From CAZLBC01 sp964557575 (GTDB lineage Bacteria; Planctomycetota; Phycisphaerae; SM23-33), in the NCBI GenBank assembly GCA_964557575.1, contig CAZLBC010000045.1, forward strand, positions 1 to 37,685: a DNA stretch of 37,685 nt, in the 5' to 3' direction. Shown piece after piece: positions 8,925 to 16,744 of the stretch. The notes below the pieces were generated by a model. It saw nothing but the letters and a program-made list of their open reading frames with translations. It made no database searches and was not told where the DNA came from. Position numbers and translations under genes: made by a program. Within the stretch, counting starts at the first letter, position 1; each line of letters begins with the position of its first letter.

Positions 8925-10709
8925 ATGAGAGATGCCCGCGCCGTACCGGCCGTCATTTCATTGCTCGCCGCACTCGCCGTCTGCCCCGGCCCCGCATGGT
9001 CCGCCGACATACACGTATCGACGGACGGGAAGCCGGGGGCCGCCGGAACGCCCGCGGATCCGCATGCGAACATCGGCGCCGCCGCCGCGGCCGCCGGTCC
9101 CGGGGACACGGTCATCGTCCACGGCGGCACCTACCGCGAGTGGGTCACGCCGCCCCGCGGGGGCACCGGCGAGGAGGCCCGCATCACCTACCGGGCCGCC
9201 GCGGGAGAGCAGGTGGTGATCGCGGGCTCCGAGCGGATCAGGTCCTGGCGGCACGACGGCGGCGGGGTCTGGACGGTCCGGCTGCCGGCCTCGTTCTTCG
9301 GCGATTACAATCCCTACGCCCTGACGGTCTCCGGCGGGTGGCTGAACTACGGGAAGTGGCACCACCGCGGCGACGTCTACCTCGACGGCGCGGCCCTCCG
9401 CGAACGGCAGACCCCGGCGGAGGTGCGCAACACCCCGGAGACCTGGTGCTGCCGGGCCGACGGGAAAACGACGACGATAACCGCCAACTTCGCCGCGGCC
9501 GATCCGAACGAGGCAACCGCCGAGATCAACGTTCGCGAATGCCTGTTCATGCCGGTCGTCACCGGCCTGAAATACATCACCATCGACGGCTTTCACTTCA
9601 GGCACGCCGCGTCCAACTGGGCGCCGCCGGTGATGGAGCTCCAGACCGGCGCGGTGGGCACCCGGATGGGGAAGCGGTGGATCATCGAGAACTGCACGAT
9701 CACCGACTGCCGCTGCGTGGGGATCATCATCGGCCACGCCCCCGGCGTCGACTACACCGACATCGACGCCTTCGGCGACCACGTGGTCCGCAACAACGTC
9801 ATCCGGCGGTGCGGGCAGGCCGGGATCGCCGGGCAGAAGGGCGCCACGCGGTCGGTGATCGCCGGAAACCTGATCGAGGACACCAACTACCGGAAGGAAT
9901 TCGGCGGCTGGGAAACTGCCGCGATCAAGTTCCACAACAGCGTCGACACCGTCATCCGCGGCAACCTCATCCGCGGGGTATACCATCAGAAACAGGGCGC
10001 CTTCGGTATCTGGATCGACTACGCGAACCAGTCGATCCGGATTACGGGCAACATCATCTACGACACCCGGGCCGCGACCATCTTTCTCGAGATGAACCAC
10101 GGTCCGATTCTCGTCGACAACAACGTTCTCGTCGGCCAGTCGGTCAGGAGCAATTCCGAGGCCACCGTCTTCGCCCACAATCTGTTCGTGGACTGCGGGT
10201 ACGTCTACCGGCCGGATACCCGGCGGCGATCGGCCTGGTACGCGCCCCATACCACGAAGCCGGTCGGCCGCAAGCCGGGCACCGCGCGGGACGACCGGTG
10301 GTACAACAACATCTTCGTCCGGAAGGGTCTTGACGACGTCAAAAAGGCACCGGGGTACCGGTCCGACTGGAACCTTTTCCTCGAGGGAGCGAAGAAGAGT
10401 TCCTTCGGCGACGAGCACAGCATCGCCGATTCCCGCGCGGCGGGATTCGACATCGCCGCGCGCCCCGCGGGGGCGACGATGACGTTCTCCCCGGGACCCG
10501 CCGCGGCGAAAATGAAGGGGCCGCGGGTGGACGCGGAGCTGGTCGGCGTCTTCTCGACGGTGAAACAGACCATCGAGGACCGCCGCGGCGACCCGATCGG
10601 GGTCGACCGCGACATCAACGGCAACCCCTTCGGCCGCCCGGTCCCCGGTCCCCTCGCCGACCTCCGGCCCGGACAAAACACGATCGCCTGGTCGATGGGA
10701 CGCCCCTGA
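8925..10709 (+). CDS. Secreted right-handed parallel beta-helix protein
   Basis: A 594-residue exported protein. The signal peptide is clear: basic start, hydrophobic core AVISLLAALAVCP, likely cleavage after AWSA near residue 27. The mature start DIHVSTDGKPGAAGTPADP is the usual opening of right-handed beta-helix proteins. The middle (about 190-430) has repeated rungs such as VVRNNVIRRCGQAGIAG, VIAGNLIEDTNYR, VIRGNLIRGVY and IRITGNIIYDT, the pattern of pectate-lyase-like helices and carbohydrate-active enzymes. AAGGGA eight bases before the ATG supports the start. It is probably a polysaccharide lyase, glycosidase or binding protein. Substrate and catalytic residues cannot be assigned. It is transcribed opposite to dnaE and convergent with the kinase gene. 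Confidence 0.88.
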   Translation: MRDARAVPAVISLLAALAVCPGPAWSADIHVSTDGKPGAAGTPADPHANIGAAAAAAGPGDTVIVHGGTYREWVTPPRGGTGEEARITYRAAAGEQVVIAGSERIRSWRHDGGGVWTVRLPASFFGDYNPYALTVSGGWLNYGKWHHRGDVYLDGAALRERQTPAEVRNTPETWCCRADGKTTTITANFAAADPNEATAEINVRECLFMPVVTGLKYITIDGFHFRHAASNWAPPVMELQTGAVGTRMGKRWIIENCTITDCRCVGIIIGHAPGVDYTDIDAFGDHVVRNNVIRRCGQAGIAGQKGATRSVIAGNLIEDTNYRKEFGGWETAAIKFHNSVDTVIRGNLIRGVYHQKQGAFGIWIDYANQSIRITGNIIYDTRAATIFLEMNHGPILVDNNVLVGQSVRSNSEATVFAHNLFVDCGYVYRPDTRRRSAWYAPHTTKPVGRKPGTARDDRWYNNIFVRKGLDDVKKAPGYRSDWNLFLEGAKKSSFGDEHSIADSRAAGFDIAARPAGATMTFSPGPAAAKMKGPRVDAELVGVFSTVKQTIEDRRGDPIGVDRDINGNPFGRPVPGPLADLRPGQNTIAWSMGRP

Positions 10710-10717
10710 CGGGAAAA

Positions 10718-10766
10718 GAGGGCGGATAACGCCTGCCGACGGTTTCGCGTCAGTAACGCCGCCCTC
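10718..10766. terminator. Candidate bidirectional terminator between convergent genes
   Basis: GAGGGCGG (10718-10725) pairs with CCGCCCTC (10759-10766) around a 33-base loop that contains two TAACG copies. It sits between the stop codons of the convergent beta-helix and kinase genes. There is no strong T-run, so intrinsic function is uncertain. Confidence 0.35.
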
Positions 10767-10778
10767 GGCATCGCGCGG

Positions 10779-13382
10779 CTATTTCTTGTCGAGCACCGCC
10801 CTGACGTGCCAGCGCAGCAGGCCGGCCGAGAACCCCTCACCGGGAACCGCCTCTATCTTCAGGCCGTCGGTCAGGACCGGGGAGAATTCGACGGTGTTGT
10901 ACCAGTCCTTTTCGACGCCGCAGGCCGCGCCGGGCGCGAGGTCGACCTCCTTCCATTCGCCGTCCGCGCGGTAGAACAGCTTCCAGGACGCGGGGGTCCG
11001 GCAGGTGACCGTGTCGTCGAACCAGTAGACCCGGGTTGCATCGACCCGCACCTTCATGTCGAACACCCGCGCGATTGATTCGGTCGTGCCCGCCCTGCCG
11101 GCCCAGGAGAACGCCCCCTCCTCCTGCGCCGACCGGCGCGGCAGCCCGGGATTGTTCAGCCGATCCAGCGACGCCTCCGCGTCGCCGGACGAGACGGCCC
11201 AGGTGTTGCCGCCGAACGCCGGGTGCCGCCAGGGGTCGTCCGGGATCACCGGCAGGTTCTTCCGCAGCCGGAGGACGCCCGCCGCGGCGCCCCGGGCGAG
11301 CTTCGCGTATACGCGGACCGCATCGGTGCGGACCTCCCGAAACCGCACGACGTTGCAGCGGTCGGGTTCCGTTTCGCCGGCGGAATCCTCGTTGACCGCC
11401 ACGTCCCGCCAGGCCGTGCCCGCCCGGTATGCCACGCGCCATTGAGCGGGGAGACGGCAGGGAACAGCGGCCTGCTCGTTTTCGTACCAGAACACGCCGA
11501 TCGAGGAAAGCGCAGCGGTTTTCCCCAGCCGCCACTCCAGCCACTGCTCGGTCTCTCCGCCGCGGGCCGGGGGCCAGGTGAACCTCGTTGCGCCGTCCGG
11601 CGATGATTTCTCCGGATCGTCCTCGGCGTCGAGGTCATCGAAGGCGGACGCGAGCCCCCGGGACGACGCCCGGTAGCGGCCGTCGCCGGACACGACGGTC
11701 ATTCGCGGCGACAATATCAGCGCGCGACCGCCGGGGGGGAGGGCAATCTCTTCACCGCGGCTGCAATGTGTTCGATAGAGAGAGACCGTGCCCAGGGTAG
11801 ACGTGAAACCATCCAGTTCGACGCGCTGCCAGGGATCCGGCGGCGCAGGTGTATTATTGACCAGGGCTGCGCTAATGACGCCGGTCTTCGCGGGAATCAC
11901 AACCGGCTCGCAACCGCCGGATGCCGCCGGGCGGGTGTACCGCCAGCCCTCGATCTGGCCGGGCACCTTTGTGAATGTCGCGTCGCCCGTCCCATCCGCA
12001 TAGACCGCCGCGCCGCTGCGCAGCGTGTCGACGATAAACCCCTTTCCGGCGACGGCGACGGGAACGGACGGCGAGAATGCCGGCACGGTCTCTTCCGGCG
12101 GGGCGGAGGATTCGACGGACTCCACGGGTTCGGGGGATTCACCGGCCTCCGTAAACTCCATCGGCTCGGCCGGCTCGTAGTAGCCGTTGTTCGACGGGTC
12201 CGGGGAGGGATCACGCCCGGTCAGCGCTGACGGTCTTTTGCCGGCACGATCCGGTTCCTTTCCGCCGTCGTCCGGTCCGGTCGCCGATACCGCCAGGACA
12301 ATGATGCCGACCAACACCAGCAGCCCGGCGGCCGACGCGCCGACGATAACGGCCATCTTCTTTTGCTTCTTTTTGGCGGCCGGGGACGGCTCGGCCCGAT
12401 CCGCGACGCGCGTCCCGGCGGCCGCGGCACCACCGGTCCTGCCGATCGCCGCGCTGACCCTGGCGAGTTCGGAGTTATCCAGCTCCTCCTGCCGTCGCGC
12501 TATGTCGCGCAGACGCCGGGCGAGTTCCGCGCACGACGAGAGCCTCTTCTCCGGGTTCTTCTCCAGGCACCGCTCGATGAGTTGCTTGAGTTCGATGGGG
12601 ACGTTGCCGCAGAAATCGTCGATGTCCGGCACCGGCGCCTTGACGTGCTTGATATACAGCTTTCGGTTCTCCTTGGCGTCGAAGGGCGGGGCGCCGGCCA
12701 GGGCGGTCCAGAGGATGATGCCGAGGGCATAGATGTCCGCCGCGGGCCCCGGTTCCCGGCCGACGATCACCTCGGGCGAGACGTAGAACGGAGTCCCGAC
12801 GATCTTGCCGTCGAAGGACGAATCGTCCTCTCCCGCGACCCGGACGATCCCGAAATCGACGACCTTGCACTCTCTCTTGCCGGTGAGCATGAGGTTGGCC
12901 GGCTTTATGTCGCGATGCACCATCCCCTTTTCGTGGGCGACGGCGAGCCCCTCGGCCGCCGCGGCGACGATCCGGCAGATCTCGCGGACGGGGAGCGTCT
13001 TGCCCCGGCCGACAAGATCCATCAGCGTGCCGCCGGCGACGTATTCCATGGCGACCGCCACCACGCCCTCGTGGTGCACGACATCGTAAACGCTCACCAC
13101 GTTCGGGTGCTGGAGCCCCGCGACCGACTGGGCCTCGCGGATGAACAGCCGGAGCTGCTCGGTCGCGGCGTCGTCGCCCGTTTCCGCCGGAATGACCTTC
13201 AGCGCGACCTGCCGCTGCAGGATGATATCCATGGCCAGGAAGACCCGCCCCATCGCCCCCCTGCCCAGGAGGCTCTTGAGCTTGTAGCGGCCGAGCTTCA
13301 GATCCTTCCAGCCGTCGTCGGACCAGAGGGTCTCGATCAGCGAATTTTTCTCCCCGTCGCGGTTGTTCTTGTCGTCGGCCAT
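10779..13382 (-). CDS. Transmembrane Ser/Thr protein kinase with discoidin-like ectodomains
   Basis: An 867-residue protein. Residues about 33-300 are a Hanks-type kinase with all key motifs: glycine loop LLGRGAMGRVF (40-48), Lys62 in VALKVI, Glu83 in FIREAQ, HRD loop VHRDIKPANL (155-164), DFG 176-178, and GTPFYVSPEVI. A basic juxtamembrane stretch (KKKQKKM) precedes one transmembrane helix (about 343-367). The external part begins with a Pro/Glu/Ser-rich linker and has at least two similar beta-rich modules, about 575-695 and 730-867. Both carry paired signatures (PAQWRVAYRAGTAWRDV and PASWKLFYRADGEWKEV; CNVVRFREVRTDAVRVYAK and YNTVEFSPVLTDGLKIEAV) like discoidin-type domains of glycosidases. 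A role as a glycan sensor is inference. There is no Shine-Dalgarno; see the promoter at 13394-13422. Confidence 0.9.
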   Translation of the reverse strand: MADDKNNRDGEKNSLIETLWSDDGWKDLKLGRYKLKSLLGRGAMGRVFLAMDIILQRQVALKVIPAETGDDAATEQLRLFIREAQSVAGLQHPNVVSVYDVVHHEGVVAVAMEYVAGGTLMDLVGRGKTLPVREICRIVAAAAEGLAVAHEKGMVHRDIKPANLMLTGKRECKVVDFGIVRVAGEDDSSFDGKIVGTPFYVSPEVIVGREPGPAADIYALGIILWTALAGAPPFDAKENRKLYIKHVKAPVPDIDDFCGNVPIELKQLIERCLEKNPEKRLSSCAELARRLRDIARRQEELDNSELARVSAAIGRTGGAAAAGTRVADRAEPSPAAKKKQKKMAVIVGASAAGLLVLVGIIVLAVSATGPDDGGKEPDRAGKRPSALTGRDPSPDPSNNGYYEPAEPMEFTEAGESPEPVESVESSAPPEETVPAFSPSVPVAVAGKGFIVDTLRSGAAVYADGTGDATFTKVPGQIEGWRYTRPAASGGCEPVVIPAKTGVISAALVNNTPAPPDPWQRVELDGFTSTLGTVSLYRTHCSRGEEIALPPGGRALILSPRMTVVSGDGRYRASSRGLASAFDDLDAEDDPEKSSPDGATRFTWPPARGGETEQWLEWRLGKTAALSSIGVFWYENEQAAVPCRLPAQWRVAYRAGTAWRDVAVNEDSAGETEPDRCNVVRFREVRTDAVRVYAKLARGAAAGVLRLRKNLPVIPDDPWRHPAFGGNTWAVSSGDAEASLDRLNNPGLPRRSAQEEGAFSWAGRAGTTESIARVFDMKVRVDATRVYWFDDTVTCRTPASWKLFYRADGEWKEVDLAPGAACGVEKDWYNTVEFSPVLTDGLKIEAVPGEGFSAGLLRWHVRAVLDKK

Positions 13383-13393
13383 CGCTGTATTGT

Positions 13394-13422
13394 ATTGTAC
13401 TTGACGGCGGCGTCGTTGTCAC
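13394..13422 (-). promoter_or_regulatory. Sigma-70-like promoter placing the kinase transcript start next to its ATG
   Basis: On the minus strand, GTGACA (13417-13422) is followed by a 17-base spacer and TACAAT (13394-13399). Each box matches five of six consensus bases. The kinase ATG is 11 bases after the -10 box, so the predicted mRNA has only a few leader bases, which agrees with the absence of a Shine-Dalgarno. Confidence 0.5.
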
Positions 13423-13528
13423 CGCCGGACCGGCACGGCCGGTTCGACCGGCACCGCAAGACGACAGGCACGACCGTTTCGCCGCATGGGTGCACCTGCC
13501 TTTCCGTACTCGATCCCCCTGCCCCGAA

Positions 13529-13595
13529 GGTCCGGCACCTTTTTCTCCCCGCGGTTTTCATAACGCTTCCGGTTTACAGGAAAAGGTACCTGACC
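13529..13595. repeat. REP-like palindromic element after the serpin gene
   Basis: GGTCCGGCACCTTTTTC (13529-13545) and GAAAAGGTACCTGACC (13580-13595) form an inverted repeat with two mismatches and one extra T, separated by 34 bases. It abuts the serpin stop codon. Sequences of the type GGTACCTGACCC are, as I recall, repeated in many genomes near REP-associated tyrosine transposases; no such transposase is in this window. It can also act as a terminator hairpin separating serpin and kinase transcription. Confidence 0.5.
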
Positions 13596-13597
13596 CT

Positions 13598-14848
13598 TTA
13601 TTCCCCTGACCCCGCCGGGTTCGCGACCCGGCCCATGAACAAAACCAGCCCCGTCGGCCGGTGGCGGATCACGAACAGGAAGGGATGGTCCGCCGTGAAG
13701 ACCTTCGGCTCGGGCCGCGGGCCGGGGGCGGCCGTGGCCTTCATCACCACCGCCGTGGCCGCCGCCGCTTCGGTCCCCTTCTCGTCGACCGCCACGAAGG
13801 CCTTGTGCAGGACGTCGGCGATGAAGATGTTCTCGGCGTCGGTCATGCCGGAAAAATCCGCCGCGGCGGTGAAGGCGTCAGCCATCCCCATCTTCCCGAG
13901 CGGATCGGCGAGGCTGAACCCGCTGCGAACGGTGAACCTCGGGAAGGTCACCTTCACCGCGGTCTTCTCGAGCTTGCCCAGCCACCGCCGCAGGCGGCCG
14001 GCATCGAGGTTTTTCTCGAAATCCTCGAGTCCGTCCACCGTACGCGGCAGGAATACCACCATCGACAGGTCGCGCCCCGTGTAGGGCATCTCGAGGGCCT
14101 GGAAGTCGGCGGTCTCGAGGTAGCCGAACCGGTCCTGCCGGTACATCAGGGGCGCGGTGACCGTCGTGTCGGCCGTGACGTGGAACGGCTTGTTTTTCGT
14201 GGCGGACCGCGAGAAATCCTCATCCCACGCGGCCTTGAAGTATATCGCGTTGGTCAGGACCAGCCGCGTCAGCGGCGGCAGGGCGCCCCGCGAGACGAGG
14301 TCCCGTATCTTGCCCGCCGTCTTCTTCGCCACCCACGCGTTGATCGTCTTCGCGGCCTCCCCGGCGGCCGTTTTGAAGTCCACCGTTTGCAGACCCGCCC
14401 CGTACCGCCGGGACACGAGGTCCAGAAAATCCCGCTTCCAGGCGCAGCCGTCCTGTCCCCACAGGGCGTTGGCGACCACCAGGCGGTAAGCCGGTTTCGT
14501 CCGCCGGACGGTCATCCCCAGGATACGCGTGGTGTGGGGGATCGCGGCCGGGGAGTTGAGTTTCTCGAGGAGGGCGGCGTAGTCCTCGTGGACGCCGGCG
14601 GCCGGCAGGTGCAGGACGCCGGACATCTCTTTTGCGGTCGTGCCGCGGGCCCCGGCGGCGGTCATGGCCAAAGCGGTGTGGATGCTCGCCGGTGAGTAGA
14701 ACAGGTTTCCCTCCTGCCCCCGCAGGCGCCCGTAGAGTTCGACCGCGAACGCGTTGGAACCCGCGGCGATGTCGGCCGCGCCGCCGGGCGCGGCGGCGAG
14801 GGGCAGCGATACCAGGAGTAACGGTGCGAGCGTCGTCGTGATGCGCAT
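13598..14848 (-). CDS. Secreted serpin (serine/cysteine protease inhibitor)
   Basis: A 416-residue protein with a signal peptide (TTLAPLLLVSLPLAAAPGGA) and the full serpin fold. Diagnostic segments are NLFYSPASIHTALAMTAAGA, LVLTNAIYFKAAWDEDF, MYRQDRFGYLE, LSMVVFLPR and HPFLFVIRHRPTGLVLFMGR. The hinge of the reactive loop, EKGTEAAAAT starting at Glu356, has small residues at P12-P9, as inhibitory serpins require. Counting as in alpha-1-antitrypsin puts P1 at Thr372, with Lys370 and Met369 nearby, so it is more likely to block elastase-like or thiol proteases than trypsin (inference). GGAGG sits eight bases before the ATG. The sulfatase stop is only 19 bases upstream, so the two are likely co-transcribed. 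Confidence 0.93.
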   Translation of the reverse strand: MRITTTLAPLLLVSLPLAAAPGGAADIAAGSNAFAVELYGRLRGQEGNLFYSPASIHTALAMTAAGARGTTAKEMSGVLHLPAAGVHEDYAALLEKLNSPAAIPHTTRILGMTVRRTKPAYRLVVANALWGQDGCAWKRDFLDLVSRRYGAGLQTVDFKTAAGEAAKTINAWVAKKTAGKIRDLVSRGALPPLTRLVLTNAIYFKAAWDEDFSRSATKNKPFHVTADTTVTAPLMYRQDRFGYLETADFQALEMPYTGRDLSMVVFLPRTVDGLEDFEKNLDAGRLRRWLGKLEKTAVKVTFPRFTVRSGFSLADPLGKMGMADAFTAAADFSGMTDAENIFIADVLHKAFVAVDEKGTEAAAATAVVMKATAAPGPRPEPKVFTADHPFLFVIRHRPTGLVLFMGRVANPAGSGE

Positions 14849-14867
14849 GGTTCGGTTCCTCCGGAAA

Positions 14868-16733
14868 TTATTTTTTCTTCAGGTACTCCAGGCGCCGCTT
14901 GACCTGGCCGTTGGTCGCCTTCGGCTTCAGCGCGCCGCCGTCGACCGGGTACCCCTCGATGTGGTCGCGGACGAAGACCACCGCGTTCAGCGCCAGCAGG
15001 ACCGCCACGTCCGCGGGGCAGTTGTTGACCACGTCCAGAAGGGTCGGGCGGGGGTCGGCGGCCCCGATGACCGCCAGGAACTCCGCGGCGCGGACCCGCA
15101 CCGTCGGCTCTTCGTCGTCGAGGAGCTTCCGGGCCCGGGGGGCGAGGGCGGCGGCCTTTTCGCCCATGCAGCCGCAGGCGGTCATCGCCCAGTACCGCTC
15201 CCAGCGATTCGTCGAGGCGATGGCCTTCTCCAGGCCGCCCCGGGCCGCCGCAAAGGGCAGCAGGCACAAATCGGCGACGTCGACCAGGCGGGCGATCTCC
15301 GCGGCGTGTTTCCGGCCGAAGGCGATCGGGTCGCCCATCGCGCGGGCGACCATGTGGCTCTCGGGGTAGAAGCTCAGGTCGTTGATCGCCTTGACTTTCG
15401 CGTTCATGCGGCCGCGGAGGTCCGCCAGGGCGCCCGCGTGGTCGGCATCGCCGGCGAGGTTGCGGACCTGGTGGGGATCCTTCTCGACGTCGTAAAGCTC
15501 CTCGGGCGGCCTGGGTTCGAAGAAGCGGGCCTGGAGGGCGTTGAGCTTCCCGGCCTTATGCAGGTCCCGCCACTCGCGGTAGGCGACCATCTTGTAGCGG
15601 TAATTGTTCTGCAGGCCGTCGGGGTACCAGGCCTGATAGTTGCGGATGTACTTGTACCGGCCCCGGCGGAGGCAGCGGCACATATCGTATTTTTCGTCGA
15701 ACCGGTCGGCGTAGCCGAAGGTCTCGTTGCGCTTCTCGATGTCGCCGGCGGCAATGCCCGGCCCCATGAAGGGCCTCCCGTCGACCGCGGCCGGGATGTC
15801 GACCCCCGCCAGATGCAGGACGGTGGCGCCGAAGTCGATGAAACTGACCATCGCCCCGCACCGGCTGCCGCGCTGCAGGTGCACCCGGTCCCGCCAGTTC
15901 TCGGGGATCCGCACCACCAGCGGCACGTGCAGGCCGTACTCGTGTATGTAGCCCTTGCTGCCGGGCAACACGCCCCCGTGGTCCCCGAAGTAGAATATGA
16001 ACGTGTCCTCCAGGAGGCCGTCTTCTTTCAGTTTCCCGACCAGCTTCCGCACCTCGCCGTCCACGGCCCTCATGCAGTCGTGGTAGCGGGCGCAGGTGTA
16101 GCGGAAGGTCGGCGTGTCGGGGTAACAGGGAAAGAGCGTCACCGACGCCGGGTCGGTCTTCGTCTTTTTATTCCCGATGTCCCGGGCCGGGAAGTGCAGC
16201 CGGCTCTCGTGGGAGACGGGCGTGCTCTGCATGTGGAAGAACGGGGTTTCGGCTGATGGCCGCTTCCGCCAGGTGGCCTTCCCCGAGGACTCGTCCCAGA
16301 CGCCCTTTCCCTCCCGGCAGTTGTAATCCTTCTTGCGGTTGTTGGTCGCGTAGTACCCCGCCGCGCGCAGGTACGCCGGAAAGAGCTGCAGGTCCTTCGG
16401 GAGTTCGGCGGGCTTCAGCTTGCGGTGGTAGTGGGTACCCAGGCGGGGTCCGAGAACCGCGGTCATCAGCGTCGTCCGGGCCACCGAGCAGACCGGGGCG
16501 TTCGAGTAGGCCCGGGTGAAGGCCACCCCCTTCTCCGCGAGGGACTCGATCGCCGGGGCGGGGGCGCCGTCGGGGTCGAAGAGCCGCAGGTAGTGCCTTG
16601 AGTTGTCCTCGGAGAGTATCCACAGGAAGTTGGGGCGTTTTGCGCCGCCGGCTGCCTTCAGGTGCCGGCCGCCGGCCGCCGCGCCGGCCGCGAAACCCGC
16701 CGCCTTCATGAACGTTCGCCTGCTGATTTGCAT
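14868..16733 (-). CDS. Tat-exported sulfatase with C-terminal HEAT-like region
   Basis: A 621-residue sulfatase. The start at 16733 is chosen because AAGGAG lies eight bases upstream and the N-terminus becomes a classic Tat signal, SRRTFMKAAGFAAGAAAG. Metal-site segments are RPNFLWILSEDNS and FIFYFGDHGGVLPGSKGY. The residue normally converted to formylglycine is Cys82 in NAPVCSVARTTLM, but the usual C-x-P/A-x-R motif has Val in place of Pro/Ala. Residues about 505-600 form helical HEAT-like repeats (TVRVRAAEFLAVIGAADP). It probably removes sulfate esters or N-sulfates from glycans in the periplasm or outside. It lies 11 bases downstream of the Gfo/Idh gene and 19 upstream of the serpin. Substrate unknown. 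Confidence 0.92.
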   Translation of the reverse strand: MQISRRTFMKAAGFAAGAAAGGRHLKAAGGAKRPNFLWILSEDNSRHYLRLFDPDGAPAPAIESLAEKGVAFTRAYSNAPVCSVARTTLMTAVLGPRLGTHYHRKLKPAELPKDLQLFPAYLRAAGYYATNNRKKDYNCREGKGVWDESSGKATWRKRPSAETPFFHMQSTPVSHESRLHFPARDIGNKKTKTDPASVTLFPCYPDTPTFRYTCARYHDCMRAVDGEVRKLVGKLKEDGLLEDTFIFYFGDHGGVLPGSKGYIHEYGLHVPLVVRIPENWRDRVHLQRGSRCGAMVSFIDFGATVLHLAGVDIPAAVDGRPFMGPGIAAGDIEKRNETFGYADRFDEKYDMCRCLRRGRYKYIRNYQAWYPDGLQNNYRYKMVAYREWRDLHKAGKLNALQARFFEPRPPEELYDVEKDPHQVRNLAGDADHAGALADLRGRMNAKVKAINDLSFYPESHMVARAMGDPIAFGRKHAAEIARLVDVADLCLLPFAAARGGLEKAIASTNRWERYWAMTACGCMGEKAAALAPRARKLLDDEEPTVRVRAAEFLAVIGAADPRPTLLDVVNNCPADVAVLLALNAVVFVRDHIEGYPVDGGALKPKATNGQVKRRLEYLKKK

Positions 16734-16744
16734 CGTCGTGCTCC

